Of a DNA stretch of 64,000 bases, positions 15,704 to 25,194 are shown in pieces. How positions within the stretch are numbered: the first letter of the stretch is position 1; every line of letters starts with the position of its first letter. This stretch comes from RGIG8306 sp964566025 (GTDB lineage: Bacteria; Bacillota; Clostridia; Lachnospirales; Lachnospiraceae), in the NCBI GenBank assembly GCA_964566025.1, contig CAZMHF010000001.1:39152-103151 (forward strand), given 5' to 3'. The notes beneath the pieces were generated by a model. The model saw only the letters and a list, made by a program, of their open reading frames with translations, was not told the origin of the DNA and did not search any database. A program made the translations under genes and the position numbers.

Positions 15704-16753
15704 ATGGCCGAACTTACTTATAAAGATCAGATGGATCGCCAAAATACAGAAAAATTGCGCGAATTATTGGCGCCATTACCTCCTTATGTAAAAGACTTTT
15801 TTCGTGGTATTGAATACCGCACAGCATCACGCACGCGTATTGCATATGCTTATGATTTAACTATTTTTTATACATTTTTATCAACCTCATCAAACTGCTT
15901 ACAACACAAAGATATTCTTGATATCTCGCTAAGTGATTTAGAAAATTTATCTGCAGGCGATATATATGATTATATGGATTTTTTAAAGCTATACAAAAAA
16001 AATAATGATGAAAAAAGCAATCAAGAACGTGGTGTTATGCGAAAGCTTGCTTCACTACGCTCATTTTATAATTATTATCTTCAATTAGAACGCATTGAAA
16101 AAAATCCGACGACATTGGTTCCACTTCCTAAATTGCATGATAAAACGATTATTCGATTAGATATTGATGAAATTGCACTGTTACTTGATCAAGTAGAGGG
16201 CGGAGAAAATTTAACCGAAAAACAAAAGGTTTATCATGAAAAAACACGTGTCAGAGACTTGGCGTTAATTACATTATTGCTTGGCACAGGAATTCGAGTT
16301 TCAGAGTGTGTTGGATTGAATATTCAAGACGTTGATTTTAACAACTATTGCATCAAGGTGGTTCGAAAAGGTGGTAAAGAGGCATCTGTTTATTTCGGTG
16401 ACGAAGTTTATGAGGCGCTACTCTTCTACCTCGAAGAACGCGAGAAAATAGCGGCCTTTCCGAGTGATGAACATGCATTATTTTTATCGCTACAAAAGAA
16501 ACGATTATCCGTTCGCTCAGTAGAAAAATTAGTAAAAAAATATTCGATGATGGTTACAACCTTTAAAAACATTACACCACATAAGCTTCGAAGTACCTTT
16601 GGTACTGCATTATATCAAGAAACAGGCGATATTTATCTTGTTGCAGATGCACTTGGGCACAGTGATGTGAATACAACAAAGAAGCACTATGCAGCAATCG
16701 ACGAGGATCGTCGAAAACGCGCAAGAAATGCCGTTAAGCTTCGTGAAGATTAA
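15704..16753 (+). CDS. Xer-type tyrosine recombinase
   Basis: A 349-residue site-specific recombinase with an N-terminal SAM-like DNA-binding domain (about 30-135) and a catalytic domain with all expected residues: Arg198 (GTGIRVSE), a beta-hairpin lysine near 222-225, His293 and Arg296 (HKLRSTF), His319 (LGHSDV) and Tyr329 (KKHYA). GAAAGGAG before ATG 15704 supports the start. No phage or transposon genes surround it, and neighbours are housekeeping genes, so a chromosome-dimer resolvase (XerC/XerD) role is more likely than an integrase. Which Xer it is cannot be decided here. Confidence 0.88.
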   Translation: MAELTYKDQMDRQNTEKLRELLAPLPPYVKDFFRGIEYRTASRTRIAYAYDLTIFYTFLSTSSNCLQHKDILDISLSDLENLSAGDIYDYMDFLKLYKKNNDEKSNQERGVMRKLASLRSFYNYYLQLERIEKNPTTLVPLPKLHDKTIIRLDIDEIALLLDQVEGGENLTEKQKVYHEKTRVRDLALITLLLGTGIRVSECVGLNIQDVDFNNYCIKVVRKGGKEASVYFGDEVYEALLFYLEEREKIAAFPSDEHALFLSLQKKRLSVRSVEKLVKKYSMMVTTFKNITPHKLRSTFGTALYQETGDIYLVADALGHSDVNTTKKHYAAIDEDRRKRARNAVKLRED

Positions 16754-16767
16754 CGGCATGCATATTT
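16728..16767 (+). terminator. Hairpin at the end of the Xer-type gene
   Basis: The perfect ten-base inverted repeat ATGCCGTTAA (16728-16737) and TTAACGGCAT (16750-16759) spans the stop codon and is followed by a T-rich stretch. It lies between two converging genes and may stop both. Confidence 0.65.
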
Positions 16768-16777
16768 TGTTTTATGT

Positions 16778-17407
16778 CTAATCAATTAATTCAAGTTCTT
16801 TCATATACGCGATAATTACATCCGCTGTTTTATCCGTTCCAAGCTTAGAGCTATCAATGCAAAGGTTATAGTTTTTGGGGTCTCCCCATTTTAGTCCTGT
16901 GTGATAACTATAATAACTTGCACGACGTTTATCCGATTTTGAAATCAAAGATTTCGCTTTATCAGCCGGATGTCCATAGTCATTTACCATATTATTGATT
17001 TTGTAATCTTGATTTGCGTGAATGAATATAGAAACAACATTTTTGTGCTCTGATAACGCATAATCTGCACAACGACCAATAATTACACAAGATTCTTGAT
17101 CTGCTAGTCGTTTAATTGTCTCAAATTGTGCTAAAAACACCTTATGATTAAGTGGCATATCAAACATATTAGAGTTATTATAACTTAACGCATAAGTATC
17201 CATTACGAGCGAATAGATTAAACTATTTGCTTTTTTTTCGTCATGCTGTTCCATGATTTCTTCGCTCATTCCGCTTTCTTTTGCAGCGAGCGACAACAAT
17301 TCTTTGTCATAACACTTAATGCCTAATTTTTGTGCCAGTAGTTGACCGATCATGCGACCGCCACTTCCACTTTCTCTTGCAATTGTAATTACAAATTGTT
17401 TTGTCAT
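16778..17407 (-). CDS. Cytidylate kinase-like protein
   Basis: A 209-residue P-loop kinase of the cytidylate-kinase-like family. The glycine-rich ATP loop is ARESGSGGRMIGQ near 9-21, and IIGRCADYAL near 105-114 and SDKRRASYY near 158-166 match a lid region. It is shorter and different from true Cmk, and in Clostridia such proteins are common and not assigned a substrate. RBS GGAGGG precedes the ATG. It is the last gene of the oxidoreductase-dUTPase-kinase unit on the minus strand. Nucleoside monophosphate kinase activity is likely only by family. Confidence 0.85.
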   Translation of the reverse strand: MTKQFVITIARESGSGGRMIGQLLAQKLGIKCYDKELLSLAAKESGMSEEIMEQHDEKKANSLIYSLVMDTYALSYNNSNMFDMPLNHKVFLAQFETIKRLADQESCVIIGRCADYALSEHKNVVSIFIHANQDYKINNMVNDYGHPADKAKSLISKSDKRRASYYSYHTGLKWGDPKNYNLCIDSSKLGTDKTADVIIAYMKELELID

Positions 17408-17419
17408 AATAAATCCCTC

Positions 17420-17956
17420 CTATTTTTTTGTTGTGCTTCCAATCCCACCATTTCGTATAGTGGAAACGTCATCATCAATGGTAATCCCATATTGAATGAA
17501 CAATCCTTGTATAAAACCTGCTCCCATAGGAAGCGTCACTGTTTCATTTTTGATTGAATGGTTTGTTAATTTTACAAAAATGTGCCCTTCATTGTCTGAA
17601 TTATAATAATCGCTATCAATAATGCCAACGGTATTATCCGCTTGTAAGCGATATTTAAAACCTAGGCTACTTCGTGGATAAATTTGCAGGACATAATCCT
17701 CTTCCATCCAAGCACGAATACCTGTTGGAATTTTTATGTTCTTACCAGGTTCAATGTGAAATGTCGCAGGTGCAAAAAAATCATAACCCGCACTACCACT
17801 TGTTGCACGTAACGGTAGGGAAATAGCATCGTAAATCGCCTTAATCGACAAGGCCGTACAATCCTCTAAATAAAATACTATATCAGGAAATGTATCCATC
17901 CATGCTTTTTCAAATTCCGCATAGCTTACTTTTTCAAATCGAGCAATTCTTCTCAT
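17420..17956 (-). CDS. dut: dUTPase-family protein with N-terminal extension
   Basis: dUTPase removes dUTP to keep uracil out of DNA. Five motifs can be traced: GSAGYDFFAP, PRSSLGFK, GIIDSDYYNSD, the MGAGFIQGLF strand and the C-terminal NGGIGSTTKK. Motif five reads GIGSTT instead of the usual GFGSTG. About 45 residues precede motif one, more than in E. coli Dut, and their function is unknown. GAGGAG is placed for ATG 17956; GTG 17962 is an alternative. It overlaps the oxidoreductase gene by four bases. Confidence 0.88.
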   Translation of the reverse strand: MRRIARFEKVSYAEFEKAWMDTFPDIVFYLEDCTALSIKAIYDAISLPLRATSGSAGYDFFAPATFHIEPGKNIKIPTGIRAWMEEDYVLQIYPRSSLGFKYRLQADNTVGIIDSDYYNSDNEGHIFVKLTNHSIKNETVTLPMGAGFIQGLFIQYGITIDDDVSTIRNGGIGSTTKK

Positions 17957-18942
17957 AGACACTCCTCTTCTACTTCAAAAGGATAAGAAATATTCCATGC
18001 TTTACGAAGTGCATCCATCTGCTCCATCACAGAGAGAATTTGTGCGTGAGTAACACTGGTACACTCGATTTCGCCATTTTCAATCTGTTGAAAGGATTCG
18101 AGCACTTGGTATTCAAACCCCGTAATTTGTTGAGGAGCTTTTTCTTGAAGAATTATTTGTCCATTTTTATAAACTGTAAACCCTTCGAAGTTATTGATAT
18201 TATCCATAACAACATAGCCTTTTGTTCCGTAAATGATACCTTGTTTTGTCGTTTCTGATAAAGAAGTATTTAGTAATAGAGCAAGTGCTTGGTTTTTATA
18301 TTTTATCGTGATGGCACTTTGTGAATCCACACCCGTCGTAAATTTAGTAGAATATCCACTTAGTTCTTCTATTTCATCTCCTAAAATCATCGAGGAAAAA
18401 TGCAAGCAATACACACCTAAATCAAGTAAAGCGCCACCTGCTAGTGCAGGATCTTGCACACGTGGGACATCTGAAATCGGATATCCTAAATTAGCGGTAA
18501 GGGATGTAATTTCTCCTATCATATCTTCTTCTAATAGTTTTCTAACAGTAAATAGCAATGGCATATAGCGTGGCCAAATGGCTTCTGTAACAAATATTTT
18601 CTTTTCTTTTGATAAGGAAAGGATTTCTTTTGCTTGCTTAGCATTTGCCATAAACGCTTTTTCGCAAAGGATAGGTTTATTATGCAAAATACAAAGCTTG
18701 GCTTGTTCAAAATGGTGTGAATGTGGTGTAGCTATATACACCAAATCGACCTTGTCATCTTTAACAAGATCTTCATAAGAACCATAATAATGTTGTACAT
18801 GAAATTCTTCTGCAAACGCTTTCGCTTTATTGATATCGCGAGAAGCAATTGCATATAATGTTACATCATCTAATTTGTTGATGGTATTTGCCATCATTGT
18901 GGCAATATTCCCTGCACCCATAATTGCAATATTTCTACTCAT
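17953..18942 (-). CDS. Gfo/Idh/MocA-family oxidoreductase
   Basis: A 329-residue NAD(P)-dependent dehydrogenase: Rossmann nucleotide site IMGAGNIATMMA near 7-18, the ATPHSHH motif near 72-78 and EKAFMANAKQA near 95-105, where the family's usual EKP is EKA. The C-terminal part is the alpha/beta substrate domain (GGALLDLGVYCLHF near 168-181). Substrates in this family are mostly sugars or cyclic diols and cannot be read from sequence. It has a clear promoter and leads the unit with dut and the kinase-like gene. Confidence 0.88.
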   Translation of the reverse strand: MSRNIAIMGAGNIATMMANTINKLDDVTLYAIASRDINKAKAFAEEFHVQHYYGSYEDLVKDDKVDLVYIATPHSHHFEQAKLCILHNKPILCEKAFMANAKQAKEILSLSKEKKIFVTEAIWPRYMPLLFTVRKLLEEDMIGEITSLTANLGYPISDVPRVQDPALAGGALLDLGVYCLHFSSMILGDEIEELSGYSTKFTTGVDSQSAITIKYKNQALALLLNTSLSETTKQGIIYGTKGYVVMDNINNFEGFTVYKNGQIILQEKAPQQITGFEYQVLESFQQIENGEIECTSVTHAQILSVMEQMDALRKAWNISYPFEVEEECL

Positions 18943-18976
18943 ACAAATGACTCCTTAACCGTAATTCATTAGTCAT

Positions 18977-19005
18977 AGTATAGCACAAAAAGGATAAAGT
19001 ATCAA
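18977..19005 (-). promoter_or_regulatory. Promoter of the oxidoreductase-dut-kinase unit
   Basis: On the minus strand TTGATA (19000-19005) and TATACT (18977-18982) are 17 bases apart, in the 75-base gap after rluD. Confidence 0.8.
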
Positions 19006-19017
19006 CGAAAGAGATAA

Positions 19018-19935
19018 CTATTGTCTTAAAATTTTTAATAGTTTTTCGAAATAGTCTGGCAATGGCGCATTTACTTCTAAGTATTCATGCGTTGTTGGAT
19101 GAACAAAACCAATTACATAGGCATGCAATGTTTGCCCCGTTAAATTGAATTTTGATTTTAACGAGCAATATATATCGTCCCCCAATAATGGATGTCCGAT
19201 ATGTGCCATATGAACGCGAATTTGATGGGTTCTGCCCGTTTCTAGTTCGCACTCTATAAAATCATAGCCCTTAAGATGTTCAATGACACGATAGTGCGTA
19301 ACGGCATTACGGCCATTTGCATAATTAACGGCCATTTTCTTTCGATCATGAAAGCTTCGTCCAATTGGCAAATCAATCGTTCCACTTTCTGATTTTAAAT
19401 TCCCATGACAAATTGCATAATAACGCCTCGTCACCGTATGTTCTTTTAATAATTCGGCAACATATTTGTGGGCTACATCATTTTTGCATACAACAAGTGC
19501 CCCTGTCGTATTTTGATCAATACGATGGACAATTCCTGGCCTTAATACACCATTAATACCCGATAGTTCATCCTTGCAATAATATAAAAGTGCATTCACT
19601 AATGTTCCTGTTTGATGCCCTGCTGAAGGGTGAACAACCATCTGTTTTGGTTTATCTACAATAATAAAATCTCGATCTTCAAATAAAATAGATAATGGAA
19701 TGTTTTCTGAAACAATATCTAATGGCATTGCACAAGGGACATCAATTTCTATCTGATCGCCTTCTGAAAGCTTTGTTCCAGCTTTTACACAAGGTTTATT
19801 GTTAATAATGACATTACCTTGCTTAATGATTTTTTGAAGATAGGATCGCGTACAATCTGGAACAACTGCGGCCAAAAACGAATCAATTCGTTCATCTTCA
19901 TGAATAAAATCTACTTCAAAATTATAAGTGGGCAT
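19018..19935 (-). CDS. rluD: RluD-family 23S rRNA pseudouridine synthase
   Basis: A pseudouridine synthase of the RluA/RluC/RluD family. About 305 residues: an N-terminal S4 domain (RIDSFLAAVVPDCTRSYLQKIIKQG) and the catalytic core with HRIDQNTTG (the catalytic Asp is in HRIDxxT) and ETGRTHQIRVHMAH. ATG 19935 gives the typical MPTYNFEVDF start with AGAGG upstream; ATGs at 19941 and 19950 are possible because the gene overlaps lspA. The lspA-rluD pair is widespread in Firmicutes. Confidence 0.93.
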   Translation of the reverse strand: MPTYNFEVDFIHEDERIDSFLAAVVPDCTRSYLQKIIKQGNVIINNKPCVKAGTKLSEGDQIEIDVPCAMPLDIVSENIPLSILFEDRDFIIVDKPKQMVVHPSAGHQTGTLVNALLYYCKDELSGINGVLRPGIVHRIDQNTTGALVVCKNDVAHKYVAELLKEHTVTRRYYAICHGNLKSESGTIDLPIGRSFHDRKKMAVNYANGRNAVTHYRVIEHLKGYDFIECELETGRTHQIRVHMAHIGHPLLGDDIYCSLKSKFNLTGQTLHAYVIGFVHPTTHEYLEVNAPLPDYFEKLLKILRQ

Positions 19936-20470
19936 CCTCATCCTCTTCATTCTCGGTAATTAACTCTTCTTTTTTTTGCTTGAAGAAAATCGCAAAATCA
20001 TCTTCCTTGTAGACAAAAAGTAATAAAATCACAAGTAATACCAGTGATACCGTAATATAAGAATCGGCTACATTGAAAATCGGAAAATCAATTAATTTGA
20101 AATATAGAAAGTCAATGACATAGCCTAGTCGAATACGGTCGATAAAATTGCCCATTGCACCTGCTAGTAAAAATACTAATAAGCAATTGATTGGTCGATA
20201 TTTTTTGTGTCCAATTAGTTTGTAAAAGAAAAAACTGATTAAACAAATTAAAACGCTTGTAGAAATAATAAAGAAAACGATTTGGTCTTGTAATATGCTA
20301 AAGGCAGCACCTCGATTTTCAGCGTAATGCAATTCAAAAACATTCTCCCATATCACGTAGGGGGATTTGTTTTTCAAATGCGTAATCGCTAGTATTTTTG
20401 TTATTTGATCAAGGGCAACAAGCACAATGAAACCGAGTAAGGCGATCAATAGGCTTTTGATTTTTTTCAT
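19922..20470 (-). CDS. lspA: Signal peptidase II, LspA
   Basis: LspA cleaves signal peptides from prolipoproteins in the membrane. The 182-residue protein has four hydrophobic segments and the conserved VALDQITK, ENRGAAFS, GNFIDRIRLGYVIDF (catalytic Asp) and FNVADSYI (second catalytic Asp). The acidic tail ENEEDEDAHL is longer than usual. RBS AAAAAGGAG precedes ATG. It overlaps aroB by four bases and rluD by about 14. Confidence 0.96.
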   Translation of the reverse strand: MKKIKSLLIALLGFIVLVALDQITKILAITHLKNKSPYVIWENVFELHYAENRGAAFSILQDQIVFFIISTSVLICLISFFFYKLIGHKKYRPINCLLVFLLAGAMGNFIDRIRLGYVIDFLYFKLIDFPIFNVADSYITVSLVLLVILLLFVYKEDDFAIFFKQKKEELITENEEDEDAHL

Positions 20471-21576
20471 AGGAACTCCTTTTTGGTTAGATAGATAAGA
20501 GCATTTTTCATATCTGCTTGATTGATGTTCGTTGAAATCAAAGCTTCACCAATTTTATTTAATAAAATATATTTGATTTTTCCAGCTTCCATTTTCTTAT
20601 CAAGATACACGATTTTTAGAATTTCATCATAATCCCGTTCCGTAAGATCTTCAAGTTGAATCGGCAAATTAAATAAGGAAAATGTTTTTTCAATACGTTG
20701 CAAATCTTCCTGCGTAATCAAACCTTTTTGAAAAGAAATATAGGCGCTCGCAACACTTCCTAAACTAACACACTCTCCGTGTAAAAGAGTGAAATTATAA
20801 TAACGCTCAATCGCATGACCTAGTGTATGACCAAAATTCAAAATGGCCCGCTCTCCCTTTTCAAATGGATCTTTTTCGACAACGTCTTTTTTTATAGAAC
20901 AACTTTCAAAAATCACCTCTTGTAAACTTGCATAGTCTAACGCATTAATTAATGTAGCATGATTCTCTAGTTTTTCAAAAAGCGATTCATCCTTGATAAG
21001 CCCCGTTTTAATTAATTCGCTTATTCCTGCACTAAATTCTCTCTTAGGCAACGAATGAAGTGTGGCTAAGTTCATATACACTAGTGAAGGCATATGGAAC
21101 GCACCAATCATATTTTTATAGGCAAGATAATCAACACCAGTTTTTCCACCAATACTACTATCCACTTGTGCCAATAATGTTGTAGGAATTTGAATAAAGC
21201 GAATCCCACGCAAATAAGTTGCTGCTACAAATCCCGTCATATCGCCGGTAACACCGCCACCAAGTGCCACTAATATATCCTTACGGTCAAAGTGTTCATT
21301 GATTAAAAACTCATAAAAAGAAGTAATTGTCGTAAGATTTTTTTGTTCCTCTCCTGCTTCAAATACAAAATGACAAATATAACGACAACAGCTAGATAAG
21401 GCTTTGGTTACCGATTGCAAATACAATTTCGATACATTACTATCTGTTATAATACATATTTTATCGCAGGATAACCCTGCTTCATTGAAAGCGATTGGTA
21501 ATTGCTCAAAATGATTTTCATAATAAATTGAATAGGCTGGTTCTTGTTGAAATGAAACATTTAACACAGATGACAT
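20467..21576 (-). CDS. aroB: 3-dehydroquinate synthase AroB
   Basis: AroB is the second step of the shikimate pathway, using NAD and zinc. The 369-residue protein has GGGVTGDMTGFVAATYLRGI near 106-125, the zinc ligands and lysines of IPTTLLAQVDSSIGGKTG near 131-148, and HTLGHAIE near 256. Length is usual. It stands in a mostly cell-envelope and translation operon, not with other aromatic genes. Confidence 0.96.
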   Translation of the reverse strand: MSSVLNVSFQQEPAYSIYYENHFEQLPIAFNEAGLSCDKICIITDSNVSKLYLQSVTKALSSCCRYICHFVFEAGEEQKNLTTITSFYEFLINEHFDRKDILVALGGGVTGDMTGFVAATYLRGIRFIQIPTTLLAQVDSSIGGKTGVDYLAYKNMIGAFHMPSLVYMNLATLHSLPKREFSAGISELIKTGLIKDESLFEKLENHATLINALDYASLQEVIFESCSIKKDVVEKDPFEKGERAILNFGHTLGHAIERYYNFTLLHGECVSLGSVASAYISFQKGLITQEDLQRIEKTFSLFNLPIQLEDLTERDYDEILKIVYLDKKMEAGKIKYILLNKIGEALISTNINQADMKNALIYLTKKEFL

Positions 21577-21597
21577 AAGGCATCCTCGACTTTCTAT

Positions 21598-22362
21598 TTA
21601 TTGATATAACCAAATTCGCACGTAGAGGCGTTCTTTTTTTGTATGGTGAATAACATTTTCAAATTTGAACTTTCCAAACCCTCTTGTTGAAATGGTGTCG
21701 TTTTCTTTTAGTTGATAGGACGTATTCGTTTGAATTTGATGATTGACAAGGACTTTTTCTTGCAAAATTAAGTCTGTTGCTTTTGTACGACTCATATGAT
21801 AGGCAAATGCAATGACAACATCTAATCTAAGCGAATGAATACTACCACTCTTTTCTTTTAAATTAGGCTTATAATCAGGTGTTGTTAATGTGTCTATAAT
21901 GGTCGTTTTTATATTGGTGTGTTTTATTCGTACTAATTCATCTACGATAAAATCTGCTATGCTTTCTAAGCAAAAGACATCACAATACGCTTCAAACACA
22001 AGTATATCACCGATCTTACCTCGGTCAATCCCTAAATTCAATAAAGCACCTAGGTAGTCGCGATGCGTTAGTTTCTCCATAAACTTCACTTGCAATGGTT
22101 CAATATGCAAAACGGAAATAGGGATAGCTAAATCGCCATAATCATAGGATGTATCTGGATAAAACAATACCATTTTTCTTTCTGCAAATTCATAGCCACC
22201 ATAACAGCGACATAACAAATCACCTTTTGAAACAGAACAAGCCAGGCTTTGTTCGTATTCACTCAAAAAATCCGAATGCGTCATATACGAATGTAGCTTG
22301 GCTGTATTTTGCAAATCTTTAATATGATTAATAAAAAATAAATCTTCTTTTGATAGAATCAT
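21598..22362 (-). CDS. YlmH-type S4-domain RNA-binding protein
   Basis: A 254-residue protein with the YlmH build: a photosystem-II-S4-like fold in the middle (YRDYLGALLNLGIDRGKIGDIL-like stretch near 108-127) and an S4 domain at about 185-245 (LDVVIAFAYHMSRTKATDLIL). YlmH is a ribosome-associated RNA-binding protein in Firmicutes. It directly follows sepF, as in the division cluster of Bacillus and Clostridia, with only one base between them; ylmG, normally between, is missing. Confidence 0.9.
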   Translation of the reverse strand: MILSKEDLFFINHIKDLQNTAKLHSYMTHSDFLSEYEQSLACSVSKGDLLCRCYGGYEFAERKMVLFYPDTSYDYGDLAIPISVLHIEPLQVKFMEKLTHRDYLGALLNLGIDRGKIGDILVFEAYCDVFCLESIADFIVDELVRIKHTNIKTTIIDTLTTPDYKPNLKEKSGSIHSLRLDVVIAFAYHMSRTKATDLILQEKVLVNHQIQTNTSYQLKENDTISTRGFGKFKFENVIHHTKKERLYVRIWLYQ

Positions 22363-22363
22363 G

Positions 22364-22984
22364 TTATTTTATGACATTTGAAAAACCGTCATTGTACTCT
22401 TTTTCATCAAAATCGCCTTCGATTTGGAAGTTGTTTGGTGCTAACAAAAATACGCCATCAGCGATTTCTTTATTGCTGCCATTTAACGTATAACATCCAC
22501 CGTTTGCAACATCGAAAATGCGTTGTGCTAAACCGCTAGGAACACCTGCTAAGATTAGCAATACCGCTGTTCCCTCTTGTAAATAATCAATGATTAGGCA
22601 AGCATCATTTAATGATGTTGGTACAATTCGACTAATGACTGGATTTTTAGTTTCTTTTGATGAAGTGTTTCCACGCATAGATAAAACCTTCCCTTCATTG
22701 TGTGTATTTTTTAGTTTCTTTGGATAATTCGTCTCTTTCATGGTTGGTGTTTGAACCATTTTTGACGTTGAAGAACTCGGTTTCAATAAAACGGTCTCTT
22801 CACTAATCTCATCCTCACTATCATCATAGTCTTGATCGGAATTTGATTTATTCTTTTTAAAACTAGTTAATAATTTTCGAAAAGAAAATCGTCCTTCTTC
22901 AAAATCCTCATCTTCGTTATCATCTGTAAACGCTTCTAAGTCATCATCATCATATTCTGTAGCGTCAATATCCCAAAATGCCAT
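22364..22984 (-). CDS. sepF: SepF, FtsZ-ring anchor
   Basis: SepF tethers and bundles FtsZ at the membrane. In 206 residues, the N-terminus is a short amphipathic stretch (MAFWDID) followed by a long acidic and polar linker (about 10-110), longer than in B. subtilis, and the conserved SepF fold is at about 115-195 (SRIVPTSLNDACLIIDYL, GTAVLLILAG, GGCYTLNGSNKEI). RBS AAAGGAG lies before ATG. Together with MinD elsewhere in the window it points to standard FtsZ-based division. Confidence 0.94.
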   Translation of the reverse strand: MAFWDIDATEYDDDDLEAFTDDNEDEDFEEGRFSFRKLLTSFKKNKSNSDQDYDDSEDEISEETVLLKPSSSTSKMVQTPTMKETNYPKKLKNTHNEGKVLSMRGNTSSKETKNPVISRIVPTSLNDACLIIDYLQEGTAVLLILAGVPSGLAQRIFDVANGGCYTLNGSNKEIADGVFLLAPNNFQIEGDFDEKEYNDGFSNVIK

Positions 22985-23012
22985 AGCTATCTCCTTTTAT
23001 GTATCATACTAA

Positions 23013-23714
23013 TTAAATATTGTAATTTCGTTTTCCAAATATATCTGTTCCGATGCGTATCATGGTTGCCCCTTCTTCTATAGCAACTTGATAATCATTG
23101 CTCATTCCCATTGACAGAATTTGCATACTAGTATTATCGTTGTTTTGAGCCATTATGTCAACCGATAATTTTTTCATTTTTTTAAAAATCAAACGATTAT
23201 CTTCTGGATTATCAACAAATGGCGCAATCGTCATAAGACCTTTGATATGTAAGTTTGATAATTGAGAAATTTCACGACAAGCAGCATCTATTTCACTTAT
23301 CGTAAATCCATATTTTGTTTCTTCGTTTGCCATATTAACTTCAAGTAAAATATCTGTACAAATATTTTGTTTTTGGGACTCTTTTTGAATGATCATGGCC
23401 AATTTTAAGCTATCAACTGAATGAATGAGTTTTGTTTTCCCAATAATGCTCTTTACTTTATTGGTTTGCAAATGTCCAATCAAATGCCATTCGATAGGCA
23501 CACTGTTTTGGTCGAAATACAATTTTTTTTGTAATAATTCTTGTACTTTATTCTCACCAAAAGCAATTTGTCCCGTGCTTAAAGCTTCTTCAATCGAAGC
23601 GGTTGGGTATGTTTTGCTAACAGCAATTAAGGTGATTTCATTAGGATCTCTTTTGCTTTTTTTGCACGCATTTTCAATGTTTTCGTGAATTAATCTTAGG
23701 TTTTCAGTAATCAT
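23013..23714 (-). CDS. yggS: YggS-family PLP-binding homeostasis protein
   Basis: A 233-residue PLP-binding protein of the YggS/YlmE/PROSC family, which buffers pyridoxal phosphate and affects amino-acid balance. ITLIAVSKTYPTASIEEAL contains the PLP lysine near 36; GENKVQELLQKK and WHLIGHLQTNKVK follow, and the C-terminal LSMGMSNDYQVAIEEGATMIRIG closes the barrel. It is conserved next to sepF in many Firmicutes. It overlaps the preceding gene by four bases. Confidence 0.96.
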   Translation of the reverse strand: MITENLRLIHENIENACKKSKRDPNEITLIAVSKTYPTASIEEALSTGQIAFGENKVQELLQKKLYFDQNSVPIEWHLIGHLQTNKVKSIIGKTKLIHSVDSLKLAMIIQKESQKQNICTDILLEVNMANEETKYGFTISEIDAACREISQLSNLHIKGLMTIAPFVDNPEDNRLIFKKMKKLSVDIMAQNNDNTSMQILSMGMSNDYQVAIEEGATMIRIGTDIFGKRNYNI

Positions 23715-25183
23715 TTAAAAGCAAACTCTCCTTCACTCATTTTTTGTCCATTTAAAGCAATTCTATCGTATACGGTAATGCTATAAGGATTCTTGTTTTC
23801 AATAATATAAAAACCACCTGTTTGTGCAACCAGAATATTGACGATTCGAAATTGCGTAAATCCCTTATTTAAAACAAATACACCCTTGAAAGGAGTTTTA
23901 TCTTTTACTATATGCATAGAATTTAATTCATTAATAACCTTTTCCTCTGTAGATTGTGTGGCATTTTCAGACTCGATTTTTGAAATAAGCGTTCCTTCTT
24001 TTATTTCCCCAGAAGAAATATATACAAATTCATCATCTAAAAATATAATAGGATAGGTTGTTTTTTCAGGAAGATTATTGTCTGCATTATACGGAATTAA
24101 TTCGCATGTTGATTTTCCTGTATTAATTGATGCATGTGTTAATGGAATTTTATAAGCATCTATATCAATTACAGAACTTTGTGGCACTTTTAATCCTTCA
24201 ATATAATTTTTTTCGATTCTAAAAGAGGTATAACGCAAATCTTCGAACTGATTTACTCCAGAATCGAAATGAACGTAGCCTAGAAACACATCTCCCTCTA
24301 GTCGTTCGCATTTAAAATCACCTGTAAGAATGATATTTTTTTCGTAAAAATCAATACTCAGTTTTGTATCGCCGATATGATTTTTATAATCATCTAACGA
24401 CATAGGAAAGACTAAATCCCACTCATGGCTAGTAAGAATACGATAAATCGGTGTTTGCGTATCGACGGTAATGCCGTTGTCCAATGTAAACATATTATGC
24501 GTCTTAATGAGTTCATTTTTTGCACTCTCTGTAAAATCAAAGGTTAAATACTTTGAGGGGTTTGTGATAATATCATCAATTGACAATGCTTCATAGTTAT
24601 CATATGAAAATTTTATAATACCGCTTTTTTCTGATAATACCTCAGAGCAGTTCAATTCATTGATCATAGGTTCTAACACATCAAGCATGTATGAATTATA
24701 ACTATCCATCAATGTGCGCAATAATGAATTCTTGTATGTATACGCATTTTCAAATGAGGATAATGAAAACTCTGAAACAAAGGAATTTAGGGATGCTTCA
24801 AATCGAAGGAAATCATCTTCCGAAAATTCCGTTGGAGCATCAAATCCCTCCATAAGATTTCTTAGTGCTCCTGATTCATCGATCATGCAAACGATTTGTG
24901 ATTTGCTAATGCGCTCAGCTTCTCTTGTGAAATAGGTAACCTCTCCATTGTACGACGAATAAATCAATTCTTCATCGCGCAAAATCAAACCAACATATAC
25001 TTCTGGTGGATAATTGACAGACGGTATCACCTGATAGACAGCTGTATTGATTTCTTTGTAGGAACGAAAAATATGAACAAGCATAAATATCGTCAAGACA
25101 ACAAAAACAACAATAACAACTAGCGTTCCGCCTAAATGCCGCCCGCCAAATACATTATTGTTGTTATCTCGTTGATTGTTCAC
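23711..25183 (-). CDS. HlyD-like membrane-anchored protein before yggS-sepF
   Basis: A 490-residue protein with one N-terminal membrane helix (about 18-40, preceded by an asparagine-rich start) and a large extracytoplasmic part. Residues about 52-105 resemble the lipoyl/barrel-sandwich start of HlyD adaptors (VYVGLILRDEELIYSSYNGEVTY), but no transporter partner lies nearby. Similar proteins stand directly before yggS and sepF in Clostridia, so a role with division or the envelope is more likely than efflux; this is inference. The start is GTG 25183 with AGGAG eight bases upstream. Annotated elsewhere as HlyD family only by this domain. Confidence 0.75.
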   Translation of the reverse strand: MNNQRDNNNNVFGGRHLGGTLVVIVVFVVLTIFMLVHIFRSYKEINTAVYQVIPSVNYPPEVYVGLILRDEELIYSSYNGEVTYFTREAERISKSQIVCMIDESGALRNLMEGFDAPTEFSEDDFLRFEASLNSFVSEFSLSSFENAYTYKNSLLRTLMDSYNSYMLDVLEPMINELNCSEVLSEKSGIIKFSYDNYEALSIDDIITNPSKYLTFDFTESAKNELIKTHNMFTLDNGITVDTQTPIYRILTSHEWDLVFPMSLDDYKNHIGDTKLSIDFYEKNIILTGDFKCERLEGDVFLGYVHFDSGVNQFEDLRYTSFRIEKNYIEGLKVPQSSVIDIDAYKIPLTHASINTGKSTCELIPYNADNNLPEKTTYPIIFLDDEFVYISSGEIKEGTLISKIESENATQSTEEKVINELNSMHIVKDKTPFKGVFVLNKGFTQFRIVNILVAQTGGFYIIENKNPYSITVYDRIALNGQKMSEGEFAFK

Positions 25184-25194
25184 GTTATATACTC

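Noticed and set aside
15704..16753. Tyrosine recombinase as sign of a prophage or integrative element
   Set aside because: Neighbours are housekeeping genes, no attachment-site repeats, phage or transfer genes were seen, and the protein has the build of a Xer recombinase.
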